In this document: positions 8,416 to 15,091 of the stretch, in pieces
How the letters are laid out: every line of letters begins with the position of its first letter
Numbering within the stretch: position 1 is the stretch's first letter
Virus record (IMG/VR): IMGVR_UViG_3300031857_001424
Location: 1-23,578 of that record
Length of the DNA: 23,578 nucleotides
Direction: 5' to 3' (one strand)
Origin: a virus
Made by a program: the position numbers and the translations under genes
The notes under the pieces: generated by a model
The model's input: the letters and a program-made list of their open reading frames with translations, nothing else
What the model was told of the DNA's origin: nothing
The model's database searches: none

Positions 8416-9288
8416 TTATTCGTCGCAAGCGATTTCTACAACTTTTTCTTCTTCCATTCTAGTTGCACCAATGCTCATAGCGTAATAAACTTGAGTGCTG
8501 TACGATTTGTCAGCTCTCTCATCAATTCTAGCTAGAACATCTTGACCAACCGCTAATTTAATAGCGTCTTGTGTGAAGGCGTAACATAGTCTGTCGTCAG
8601 TGTTAGTTGCATCAAACTTTAATCTATTGCTAACAATAAATTTAAAACCTAGGAAAGAGTCTAATTGTCCCTGTGCTAGTGCTTTAACTGTATTGAAATC
8701 AGCAGATGTGATTTGCGTTGTGCCTAATAAATCAGAGATTTGTTTTGGTCCACATACAATATATCTTTGTATAGATGGATCAACATCATTTAAATCTAAG
8801 ATTTTTTTAGCTTCTAATAGTTTAGCAATTGTTAAACCATCAGTTTGTGATGCAGTATATGGTTTTTGACCAGATGGAAGCGATACAGAAGTAGATCCAG
8901 TTTCACCTGAAAATGCTGTTCCGCCTAAAGCTGTGATGATTACATCATCCATCGCTCTTCCCATAGCAGCAGCCGCAGCTTTTGCATAAGAAGATGTTGG
9001 ATCAATTAATAATCTAACTTTATCTGCATTGTCTATTAGATCTGCCCACTCGTAGTCTGCAAGACTTACTCTTCTTCTTGAGTGTGGTGTATCTAATTGT
9101 GGAGTGTCAGCATGACGAGATGTTCTCAATTGAGCAGTTGTTTTACCAACTTGATCAAAGAAAGCATTCTTTCCTACTACTGACTCAACATCCACAGCTC
9201 CTCTTAAATACGATCCCATTTGTTGAGATAGCATTTGTACGTTTGAACTGTACTGCTGTACAAAAGCAGTTGTTATTTGATTTGACAT
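8416..9288 (-). CDS. Major capsid protein
   Basis: 290 residues. The pattern SNQITTAFVQQYSSNVQMLS, then GSYLRGAV, KTTAQLRTSRHADTPQLDTP and HSRRRVSLADYEWADLIDNAD is characteristic of the podovirus major capsid family (Phage_capsid_2-like, HK97 fold). The C-terminal part carries DDRLCYAFTQDAIKLAVGQDV and ends with ATRMEEEKVVEIACDE, also usual. It follows the scaffold-like gene after a structured leader of about 255 bases, the longest gap in the late operon, consistent with separate control of an abundant product. The ribosome site AAAGGAAA lies 7-13 bases before the start. Confidence 0.9.
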   Translation of the reverse strand: MSNQITTAFVQQYSSNVQMLSQQMGSYLRGAVDVESVVGKNAFFDQVGKTTAQLRTSRHADTPQLDTPHSRRRVSLADYEWADLIDNADKVRLLIDPTSSYAKAAAAAMGRAMDDVIITALGGTAFSGETGSTSVSLPSGQKPYTASQTDGLTIAKLLEAKKILDLNDVDPSIQRYIVCGPKQISDLLGTTQITSADFNTVKALAQGQLDSFLGFKFIVSNRLKFDATNTDDRLCYAFTQDAIKLAVGQDVLARIDERADKSYSTQVYYAMSIGATRMEEEKVVEIACDE

Positions 9289-9342
9289 AGTGTCATTTCC
9301 TTTTGTTAAGTTAAGTTTAAGTTTAGTTTCAGAAAGTTCCCC

Positions 9343-9411
9343 ACCTTATAGATAGGCTATCTTGCATTTAACGACTGTTAGTCGGTTGTCTTTCCAACAG
9401 GCATGTAAGGT
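9343..9411 (-). ncRNA. Cloverleaf-like structured RNA leader upstream of the capsid gene (candidate)
   Basis: On the minus-strand transcript a closing stem ACCUUA (9411-9406) pairs with UAAGGU (9348-9343). Inside are three hairpins in order: GUUG/CAAC with a GAAAGA loop (9398-9385), CGACU/AGUCG with an AAC loop (9384-9372), directly abutting the first, and AGAUA/UAUCU with a GCC loop (9362-9350). Between the last two is the unpaired stretch UUAAAUGCA. It is not a tRNA: the loop and arm sizes do not fit and no T-loop sequence is present. It sits 55 bases upstream of the capsid ATG. A role in capsid mRNA translation, stability or processing is inference. Confidence 0.45.
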
Positions 9412-9431
9412 TCTAATAGAATTGTCTTACA

Positions 9432-9469
9432 ATTTCTAAGAAGATTTAATTAAAAATCTCCCTAGAAAT
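9432..9469 (-). promoter_or_regulatory. 16-bp hairpin in the scaffold-capsid intergenic region
   Basis: The minus-strand RNA can form a stem of 16 pairs: AUUUCUAGGGAGAUUU (9469-9454) with AAAUCUUCUUAGAAAU (9447-9432) around a UUAAUU loop. Two of the pairs are G-U, which exist only in the minus-strand RNA (the plus strand would have A-C mismatches), so the structure fits the late transcript. Possible roles are an RNase III processing site, as T7 uses between genes, or a transcription attenuator. Confidence 0.5.
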
Positions 9470-9544
9470 CGCAATATAGTATTTTTGATTTGATTGCAAT
9501 AAGATTATTGAGATAGCTTTTATTGCAAGCAATAAATTAATAGC

Positions 9545-10414
9545 CTATTGGCTAAGCATTTCTCTTAATGCTAGCACCTGATTAACTACTTTGTTGTGAT
9601 TAGGGTGCATTTTATTCCAATAAGCACCTTGTCTATCAGATGTTAATTCTTCAATTTCTTTCTCAACATCTCTACCTTGAAGAATATTTTCGGCTTCTGT
9701 ACCGATAATTTTATCTTCAGATAATAGATTAGCAATATTAGCAAATGCTTTAATGATCTTTGGATTATCACCTAATCTAGATCCATCTCTTAATTGAGTA
9801 TCAAGAAGTTCTGGTTCTAAATAAGTTTGAGCAACATTGGCAGCTTTTCTTAAGTTGTCATCGTATGCTCTTCCCCATTCAGCTCTTAAAGCATTAGTAG
9901 CTTCAGCTTGTGCAGATTCCATATTCACTGCCATTTCTTTTGCTGAACCTTCTAATGTTGATTTATAAAACTCTAGAATACCTTGAGCTTGTTTATTATT
10001 TAAACCTAGCTTGTGAGCATTCTGTGCGAATCCTTTGATTATATTTTCATCAACAGGAGCAACATCAGTTTTAAGTTCTAAAGTATATTTATCAGGAGAT
10101 TCTGGTCTGCCTAATTTATTATATACTTCATTCCACTGTTCATCTGTTGCAGACTTTCCTGGAAGAGGAATCTTATCAGTTCCAATCATAGATACTGCAT
10201 TGATGTAGCTTTTAGCTAGTGCATCTAATTCAGTAAACTTTTCTATATTTGGATTTGATCTGTACTCTTGTGAGATTGCTTCTTTCCAAGTCTTACCAGA
10301 AAGTGGTTGAGTTGGTTGTTGTGTTGTACTTAGTATTGGTGGTGTTGCTGTTGCGGTTGTTTGTTCAGTTGCAACAGGCTGAGTTACCTCAGTTGTCTGT
10401 ATTTGTTCTGACAT
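9545..10414 (-). CDS. Capsid assembly scaffolding protein
   Basis: 289 residues. The N-terminal 45 residues are low-complexity Thr/Gln/Pro-rich. Then comes a typical podovirus scaffold pattern: WKEAISQEYRSNPNIEKF, LAKSYINAVSMIG, IPLPGKSATDEQWNEVYNKLG, PESPDKYTL and a long helical part with LRAEWGRAYDDNLRKAANVA. The acidic helical C-terminus resembles the capsid-binding end of scaffolds. It lies just upstream of the capsid gene and downstream of the Bbp19-like and portal genes, the usual order. It would direct procapsid assembly and then leave or be degraded. The gene ends next to a short 5-bp hairpin (UAGCC/GGCUA). Confidence 0.82.
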   Translation of the reverse strand: MSEQIQTTEVTQPVATEQTTATATPPILSTTQQPTQPLSGKTWKEAISQEYRSNPNIEKFTELDALAKSYINAVSMIGTDKIPLPGKSATDEQWNEVYNKLGRPESPDKYTLELKTDVAPVDENIIKGFAQNAHKLGLNNKQAQGILEFYKSTLEGSAKEMAVNMESAQAEATNALRAEWGRAYDDNLRKAANVAQTYLEPELLDTQLRDGSRLGDNPKIIKAFANIANLLSEDKIIGTEAENILQGRDVEKEIEELTSDRQGAYWNKMHPNHNKVVNQVLALREMLSQ

Positions 10415-10633
10415 TTATTTTCCTTTTAGTTTATCATTAAGCAGCATGTTTTTAATAAATAGAAGAACGCTGCGTTGTCCCTCCATATATGCACTTTCAT
10501 GGCTATCCCCTCTTACGTTAGTGGTAGCATTATAGTGGCATCTCTTTTCTAAATCTTGCATGACTTGTTTGCCATGATCAGATTCAAAAACTATTTTATA
10601 TATTTCTTTTAATTTATTTATTTGTTCTTCCAT
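10415..10633 (-). CDS. Bbp19-like small structural protein
   Basis: 72 residues. The pattern 'IYKIVFESDHGKQVMQDLEKRC ... DSHESAYMEGQRSVLLFIKNML' matches the small podovirus proteins related to Bbp19 of Bordetella phage BPP-1 (vF.s.~G~~VL~DL ... A~~EGqR~v~l~I). Proteins of this type are found between portal and scaffold genes, as here. Its exact function in the particle is not known. It ends directly before the scaffold start and begins 18 bases after the portal stop, with TTTCC (GGAAA) as ribosome site. Confidence 0.65.
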   Translation of the reverse strand: MEEQINKLKEIYKIVFESDHGKQVMQDLEKRCHYNATTNVRGDSHESAYMEGQRSVLLFIKNMLLNDKLKGK

Positions 10634-10651
10634 TTATTTTCCTTTCTGTTG

Positions 10652-12277
10652 TTATTCTGATCTAACGAGTGCTTGAGCCTCCTCAGGTAATGCTTTTGCA
10701 AGTGGAGCTATTTGACCACCAGCTTGTGCAATTTGTTGTAACTGTTGCATTTGCATTTGTTGATCTTGTTGTTGTTGTTTCTGTTGTCTTATAGCATTAA
10801 CTTCTGATTTAGAATTTAATACTTTAGCAGGAACTCCAACAATATCAGCTAAGTGTGTAACTAGATTATCAATATTAATATGATCAAATACTGGAGATAC
10901 TTGTGCAAGTGATCCAAATATTTCTATTGCTCTCATAATAGATTGTAATTCAGAAGCTCTTTGTGCTTTAGCTAAAGGTGATACATATTCAATTTGAATA
11001 TCTTGACCAGCTAAAAATTCTGGTGCTGGTCTAAATAGTTTCTTTCTAAGTAGAATAGCAAATGTTCTATCAATCATTGGTCTTAATAATTCCGACTGCA
11101 GTCTTCCAAGAACTGGACCAAGTAATCTCATCTTCTCTTCGTTACGTTGTACAACTTCTGTTGCAGTCATTTGTGGACCATTCTGCATCATTAATTGATT
11201 TACATAGAAAGCATCTCTAATTGCATTTCTTCTTTGCTCTTCCATGTTTAAACCTAATGGATTATTTGCACCAATGTTTAATGGTTCAATTCTATCTCTA
11301 GTACCTGCTCTATAAAAATTTAATCCACCTGGTACTGTTCTTACTGGTAATATAAATCCATCATCAGGAACTAATAGTGGAGGATCAACTTGTTTTTGTG
11401 CAGCTTTAATAGTTGTCTTAGACATTTCATTTAACATCTTAACATCTGGTAAAGCAGTCATTGCTGGAGATCTTCCATAGATTTCAAATGATGCTTTTAA
11501 ATAACGTGGTACAACGTATGGGAACTCATTAAATCCTGATTGAGATATTTCGTGTTTATTATCTGGTTCAATATAGCAAGAAGCAAATGGCATGTTCTTG
11601 TTATCTTTTTTTGTAGGATTATAATTTTCTCTTGGATATACAACATGAAGAATTGTAATTTCTTCATAAGGATCTTTTAATGCAATCCCTCTAGTTGTTT
11701 TAGAAACATTCTGTTCACCAAACTGCATAATCGCAGCACGAGCTGTTAATTTAAATTTTCTAAATACTGTATCTACTTTTCCTTTATTGTTTTCTGAAAT
11801 GTAAACTTCACCAATGTGTCTTGTAGAAAATCTAACAATATCTTCTTCATCTTCTTCAATGTACATTGCTGCTGTACCAAAGGTAATTAGATCATGATAC
11901 AGTTCAAATATTTCTTGTTGAAAATTAGATCTATTAAATGCTTCATACATTTTTTCTGTAGCATCTTGCAGCCATTCATTCGCTGCATCTTCATCAATCA
12001 TATCTATGTTTTTAAATTTTAATGAGAACCATGGTGTTGCAGGGTTTGTTAGCATACCATGTAGAGATGCAGATAATAATTCAACTGCATGTAATGGTGA
12101 TGAATCAAATATTAATTCAGATCGTTTATCGCCTGGTGATCTTCTTTTAGTTACATCTGCTTTTCTTGGCATCATGTAATCTGATACTTCTTGCCAATGC
12201 GATTCCCACGTTTGTCTTTGTGTTACTAATTTTCCAAATCTCTTTAAGAGATCCTTTACTAAATCTGTTTCACCCAT
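10652..12277 (-). CDS. Portal protein (T7-type head-tail connector)
   Basis: 541 residues, in the range for T7 gp8-type connectors. The N-terminus has LLKRFGKLVTQRQTWESHWQE followed by VSDYMMPRKAD, then the family hallmark SSPLHAVELLSASLHGMLTN and PATPWFSLKF. Further on come LITFGTAAMYIEEDEED, the stretch FPYVVPRYLKASFEIYGRSP and MTATEVVQRNEEKMRLLGPVLGRLQSELLRP, all in the usual order of Head-tail_con proteins. The C-terminus is Gln-rich (QQKQQQQDQQMQMQQLQQ), seen in many family members. The dodecameric ring occupies one capsid vertex, holds the terminase during packaging and binds the tail adaptor. The gene follows two small paralogues and the terminase large subunit. Confidence 0.93.
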   Translation of the reverse strand: MGETDLVKDLLKRFGKLVTQRQTWESHWQEVSDYMMPRKADVTKRRSPGDKRSELIFDSSPLHAVELLSASLHGMLTNPATPWFSLKFKNIDMIDEDAANEWLQDATEKMYEAFNRSNFQQEIFELYHDLITFGTAAMYIEEDEEDIVRFSTRHIGEVYISENNKGKVDTVFRKFKLTARAAIMQFGEQNVSKTTRGIALKDPYEEITILHVVYPRENYNPTKKDNKNMPFASCYIEPDNKHEISQSGFNEFPYVVPRYLKASFEIYGRSPAMTALPDVKMLNEMSKTTIKAAQKQVDPPLLVPDDGFILPVRTVPGGLNFYRAGTRDRIEPLNIGANNPLGLNMEEQRRNAIRDAFYVNQLMMQNGPQMTATEVVQRNEEKMRLLGPVLGRLQSELLRPMIDRTFAILLRKKLFRPAPEFLAGQDIQIEYVSPLAKAQRASELQSIMRAIEIFGSLAQVSPVFDHINIDNLVTHLADIVGVPAKVLNSKSEVNAIRQQKQQQQDQQMQMQQLQQIAQAGGQIAPLAKALPEEAQALVRSE

Positions 12278-12278
12278 T

Positions 12279-12506
12279 TTATCCTAATAGTGTTGGTGTG
12301 CCTAAAGTTGCACCTTCTGAAAGACCAGCTGATCCTGTAAGTATAGTTGGAGATCTACCACGTCTTCTTCTTCTAATTCCTTTTTCATCCATATCAGTTG
12401 TTGTAGCTTGAGATACTTCTGCAGTTGTTGGTGCAACAGCTACTGGTGCAGGTTGAGGTGCAGGAGCAGATGGAGATTTAAAAGGATTTGGAATTGGACC
12501 ACCCAT
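12279..12506 (-). CDS. Small Pro-rich protein with RRRRGRSPTILTG motif, first of a paralogous pair
   Basis: 75 residues. The N-terminal half is Pro/Ala/Val-rich and probably disordered. The C-terminal half has RRRRRGRSPTILTGSAGLSE and ends PTLLG. Proteins with R(K/R)GRxSTILT and a TLLG end are common just before the portal gene in podoviruses; their role is unknown, possibly structural. The gene upstream (12508-12720) has the same layout, so the pair looks like an old tandem duplication. It ends one base before the portal start. Confidence 0.75.
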   Translation of the reverse strand: MGGPIPNPFKSPSAPAPQPAPVAVAPTTAEVSQATTTDMDEKGIRRRRRGRSPTILTGSAGLSEGATLGTPTLLG

Positions 12507-12507
12507 A

Positions 12508-12720
12508 TTACATTCCTAATAAAGTTTTTTTCTCTGTCGTTGCTTCTTCAACTAATGGAGATGTTAAAATCGTTGAAGCTCTACCTTTACGTCTTCTTTG
12601 AATTTCATCTTGCTCAGCTTTTATTCTCGCCTCTTCTTCTTCTGACAATTTAGTAGAAGGTGGTTCTGGCAATGGTTGCACTGGTGGCAACGCTGGCATT
12701 TTTGGCGATAAGAATCCCAT
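12508..12720 (-). CDS. Small Pro-rich protein with RRKGRASTILT motif, second of a paralogous pair
   Basis: 70 residues: MGFLSPKMPALPPVQPLPEP, an acidic helix (SEEEEARIKAEQDE), then RRRKGRASTILTSPLVEE and a KTLLGM end. It shares the MG start, Pro-rich spacer, RRxGRxSTILT box and TLLG end with its downstream neighbour. The acidic helix is present only here. It is the first gene after the terminase tail duplication and is separated from the terminase gene by about 90 bases. Confidence 0.75.
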   Translation of the reverse strand: MGFLSPKMPALPPVQPLPEPPSTKLSEEEEARIKAEQDEIQRRRKGRASTILTSPLVEEATTEKKTLLGM

Positions 12721-12732
12721 ATTTATATAATC

Positions 12733-12816
12733 CTATATAATTTTGTAATTACTATCAGCTATATTTGATTTATCAAATATTTCAATAGTATTTAATAAAT
12801 CAAACAAGAAGATCAT
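12733..12816 (-). CDS. 27-residue micro-ORF ending in a copy of the terminase C-terminus
   Basis: An ATG at 12816 overlaps the terminase stop codon (ATGA). The frame reads MIFLLFDLLNTIEIFDKS followed by NIADSNYKII and a stop. The terminase itself ends SVADSNYKII, so the last eight residues are identical. The DNA shows the same thing: a segment near 12741-12767 repeats that near 12821-12847. It may be a remnant of an insertion or duplication rather than a working gene. No good ribosome site is visible, but coupling to terminase translation is possible. Confidence 0.3.
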   Translation of the reverse strand: MIFLFDLLNTIEIFDKSNIADSNYKII

Positions 12817-12847
12817 ATTATCTTGTAGTTACTATCAGCTACACTTT
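12741..12847. repeat. Imperfect direct repeat, 80-base period, at the terminase 3' end
   Basis: The segment TTGTAATTACTATCAGCT (starting 12743) recurs with one change as TTGTAGTTACTATCAGCT (starting 12823), and similarity continues for several bases on both sides. The downstream copy lies in the spacer, the upstream copy codes for the terminase tail. Between the shared parts lies a 10-base inverted repeat (TTTGATTTAT at 12764-12773, ATAAATCAAA at 12795-12804). Confidence 0.75.
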
Positions 12848-14123
12848 GCGGTGCAGATTGTCTAGTATTTATTTCTTGGATTCCAACTGCAAGGTAACGC
12901 ATAGCATCACAAGCGTGTGAACTCCAATCATGTACAGGCTTAGATCTAAACATTCTGTTTTTATCTATAAACTTCCTATGGTAGTGTCTTAACGCATCTA
13001 TTAGTTTTTTGCAACTGTCTGTATCAATCCAACATCTAGGTAATAACATTGTGGTAGCATGGATTCCATCTTCAAAAGGAATCTTAGGAACTACTTTAAA
13101 ATTAACACCTAATTGATAAGCAACCTCACGTCTTGTTTTACCATTACTAAAATCAGTAACTTCAATATCATGGGGTGCAAAATGATCTTTATAAACATAA
13201 TCTTTGCTTTGTAGCATTTGAATATAGTGCGGTAACCCTTGACCACGTTCTTCGTAGTAATCAATAATATTTATAGCTCTACCCATTTGTTGAAAGAATA
13301 TAACTGCTGAATGATCTGACACACCTAAATCCCACGCTGTACTAACTGGCAATGATGGATCATAAGGCACTCTTGTCAGCTGCCTAGCATCTTCCATCTT
13401 AGTAACTACATCTCCATAAACAGCACCTTCTATATTTGCAATCCAATCGCATTCAAACTCTTGTAGGTATTTTTTTTCACCCATTACTTTTTTCGCAGCG
13501 TCTAATTCTGCTTGATCAACTATTTTAGTTTCAGATGCTTTAGCTTTATAATTAAACCATTCTTTATCGCCTTGTGCATGCTGATATAATTCATAGAAGT
13601 TATTATTAGTTCCTTGTGGAGTTCCAATAAATACGCACCATCCTTTTCTATCTGATAATGCTGGTCTAATAATTTCTGTAAATAACTTACCTTGTACGTT
13701 TGCATACTCATCAATTACGCAACCATCTAAATAGATACCTCGTAATCCATCTGAGTTCTCTGAACCTAATAATGTTATTCTAGATCCATTTGGTAAATCA
13801 CAACGTAATTCTGTTTCATTGAATTTAACGCCTGGTATTAATGCTGTGTATTGTTTCATATAATCCCAAGCAATTGATTTAGCTTGTTTGAAGGTGGGTG
13901 CTATATAAGCGTATCTGGGTGCTTTGTTTGTAGAACGTAGTGCTGACATAAGTAAATGATTAATCATACAAACTGTTTTGCCAAATCTTCTATGGCAGAC
14001 TAATACCGACCAGCGATATTTCTTCATATTAAAATGAAGTTCTATTTGCTTTTCTCTTGGGTAGTATGGAATTTTATATTGTACAGTTCCACTGTTAATT
14101 ACTGTTTCTGTAATCTGTGTCAT
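12813..14123 (-). CDS. terL: Terminase large subunit (packaging ATPase and nuclease)
   Basis: 436 residues. ATPase domain: Walker A-like HRRFGKT (residues 44-50), AYIAPTFKQAKSIAWDYMK (72-90), Walker B CVIDEYA (135-141) with its catalytic Glu, and coupling motif FIGTPQGTNNNFYEL (165-179). The RNase H-like nuclease domain has TAWDLGVSDHSAV (Asp 265), IIDYYE (Asp 288) and a final HACDAMRYL (Asp 406), the expected three acidic residues. The length is usual for this class. It pumps DNA through the portal and cuts concatemers. It overlaps the gene upstream by one base. The small subunit is not adjacent but lies 2.6 kb away at 16729-17229. The C-terminal codons are duplicated just downstream. Confidence 0.95.
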   Translation of the reverse strand: MTQITETVINSGTVQYKIPYYPREKQIELHFNMKKYRWSVLVCHRRFGKTVCMINHLLMSALRSTNKAPRYAYIAPTFKQAKSIAWDYMKQYTALIPGVKFNETELRCDLPNGSRITLLGSENSDGLRGIYLDGCVIDEYANVQGKLFTEIIRPALSDRKGWCVFIGTPQGTNNNFYELYQHAQGDKEWFNYKAKASETKIVDQAELDAAKKVMGEKKYLQEFECDWIANIEGAVYGDVVTKMEDARQLTRVPYDPSLPVSTAWDLGVSDHSAVIFFQQMGRAINIIDYYEERGQGLPHYIQMLQSKDYVYKDHFAPHDIEVTDFSNGKTRREVAYQLGVNFKVVPKIPFEDGIHATTMLLPRCWIDTDSCKKLIDALRHYHRKFIDKNRMFRSKPVHDWSSHACDAMRYLAVGIQEINTRQSAPQSVADSNYKII

Positions 14124-14332
14124 TAGTGTATCGCTTTAGACTTTGCATCATTTATGATTGCATTCTCAATATTCAATAACATCATTAACCAAGAACTAAA
14201 TATTGCTGAATGTTCTTTGCTTTCAAATCCTGTAAACTTAACAGTTATGGAATTATCCTTTTCTATAAATACAACTGCTTTTACATTAGAGTTGTAAAAG
14301 TCATCATCATCTTGGTGCATATTTTCAAACAT
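14123..14332 (-). CDS. Small protein of unknown function, first gene of the late operon
   Basis: 69 residues, acidic N-terminus (MHQDDDDFY), then a beta-like stretch KAVVFIEKDNSITVKFTGFES and a helix SSWLMMLLNIENAI. Not recognised as a named family. Its stop overlaps the terminase start (TAATG). No Shine-Dalgarno sequence precedes either possible ATG (14332 or the one four codons later). The start is only about 20 bases after the palindromic AT-rich box at 14351-14365, so the leader would be very short. Confidence 0.65.
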   Translation of the reverse strand: MFENMHQDDDDFYNSNVKAVVFIEKDNSITVKFTGFESKEHSAIFSSWLMMLLNIENAIINDAKSKAIH

Positions 14333-14350
14333 ACTACAATAGGTAGTGTT

Positions 14351-14365
14351 TTAATATTATATTAA
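14351..14365. promoter_or_regulatory. Palindromic -10-like box, possible bidirectional promoter of the late operon
   Basis: TTAATATTATATTAA is a perfect 15-base palindrome around a central base. Read on the minus strand it contains TATAAT, 13-18 bases before a start site that would precede the first late gene. Read on the plus strand it contains TATTAT facing the G-rich island. No convincing -35 hexamer is seen at 17 bases on either side, so it may need an activator or extra contacts. Confidence 0.4.
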
Positions 14366-14590
14366 GGTTGGTCAGGCAAAGGAAAAGGTGGTGGGTTGTT
14401 TTGGGGATATACCCATTTGTGTTTTTGGAAACTTTGGTGCGGCGAAGGCTAAGTGGCTACAGCTATGTAAATGACTATGTGGCTAAAGGTATCCTAACAA
14501 GTCCCATCATATACATATTGCGACATGCGACTCAACTTTGGGTGGTATGGGGGGTATTGCTTTCAAAATTGTTTGATCCAATAGATAAAC
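14366..14590. other. G-rich island in the divergent intergenic region
   Basis: About 44% G+C by hand count over 14366-14571, against roughly 30% in the surroundings, with most G on the plus strand (runs such as GGTGGTGGG and TGGGGGG). An open plus-strand frame (14368-14649) exists but begins with TTG, has no ribosome site, uses G-ending codons unlike the real genes, and runs through the hairpin at 14591. A non-coding role (RNA, packaging or replication site) is more likely. Small hairpins are possible, for example TGGG/CCCA around GATATA. Confidence 0.45.
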
Positions 14591-14615
14591 TTCCGATAAC
14601 ATTTAATTATCGGAA
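14591..14615. terminator. Hairpin at the end of the G-rich island
   Basis: TTCCGATAA (14591-14599), a seven-base loop, TTATCGGAA (14607-14615): a perfect 9-bp stem. AT-rich sequence follows on the plus strand (ATATATTTATGG) but without a clean T-run. It could end a plus-strand transcript of the island or one coming from the right on the minus strand. Confidence 0.45.
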
Positions 14616-14654
14616 ATATATTTATGGTTGTATTGATCTAATACTGTGACATTT

Positions 14655-14746
14655 ATGCAACACATTGTGATATAAATGCAACACCGATGCAAATACACAC
14701 AATGCAAGTGAATGCGATGTATTAATAAATAGCAACTTAATCGCAT
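14655..14746. repeat. ATGCAA repeat cluster (iteron-like)
   Basis: ATGCAACAC occurs at 14655 and 14676, ATGCAA again at 14687 and 14702, then ATGCGA at 14712 and its inverse TCGCAT at 14741. Start-to-start distances are 21, 11, 15 and 10 bases. Such a cluster in a gene-free AT-rich region could bind a replication initiator or regulator. Nothing else is recognised from here to 15091 apart from AT-rich sequence. Confidence 0.4.
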
Positions 14747-15071
14747 AATATTTATTCACACAACTAATGCTTTTATTTCTTATTATGTTTTTAATTGGTT
14801 GCTTTTAAATTCCTAAAATACAACTTTTAATTATGCTGTTGATAATTAGTTTTAATAATTAGATCTAATAATTACTTATAACTTTTAAATTTATTATTGG
14901 GTCCATTTAACCAGGCAACTTCTTTTCTATTATTAATCTTTTCTATTTATCTTATTTTTCTTTTTGGCGATTTTACTGCACTAAAAATTAAAAGATAATA
15001 ATTTCAATAGTTTAATATTTTAATGTTTTTTTTGTATTGCATTATTATTATTAGTACCCTAAAAGGTTATT
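14747..15071. other. Gene-free AT-rich stretch before the plus-strand cassette
   Basis: About 325 bases, very T-rich on the plus strand, with a palindromic TTAGATCTAA near 14870 and no open frame of note in either direction. It probably holds the promoter of the cassette. A TTGCAT is present near 15034, but no -10 at the right distance convinces me. Confidence 0.4.
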
Positions 15072-15091
15072 AAACAACAAAGGATAATAAA
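15072..15091 (+). repeat. Shared leader sequence, copy 1
   Basis: AAACAACAAAGGATAATAAA directly precedes the ATG of the 50-residue gene. The same 20 bases precede the 119-residue gene at 15571-15590. The core AAAGGATAA is the ribosome site and also occurs before the minus-strand micro-gene at 21590. Confidence 0.7.

Noticed and set aside
8600-9290. Plus-strand open frames opposite the capsid gene
   Set aside because: They are antisense to a certain gene, with no ribosome sites or motifs.
9343-9411. tRNA gene in the capsid leader
   Set aside because: The cloverleaf shape is suggestive, but the acceptor stem has six pairs, the middle hairpin has a three-base loop and no T-loop sequence is present.
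14368-14455. Minus-strand Pro-rich frame reading KWVYPQNNPPPFPLPDQP before a stop
   Set aside because: It looks protein-like but has no start codon between the preceding in-frame stop and the end, and no ribosome site; kept only as a curiosity within the island.
14368-14649. 93-codon plus-strand open frame in the G-rich island
   Set aside because: Starts with TTG, lacks a ribosome site, uses G-ending codons unlike all other genes here and runs through the 14591-14615 hairpin.
14655-14746. CRISPR-like array
   Set aside because: Repeats of six to nine bases at 10-21 base steps are far too short and close for CRISPR.
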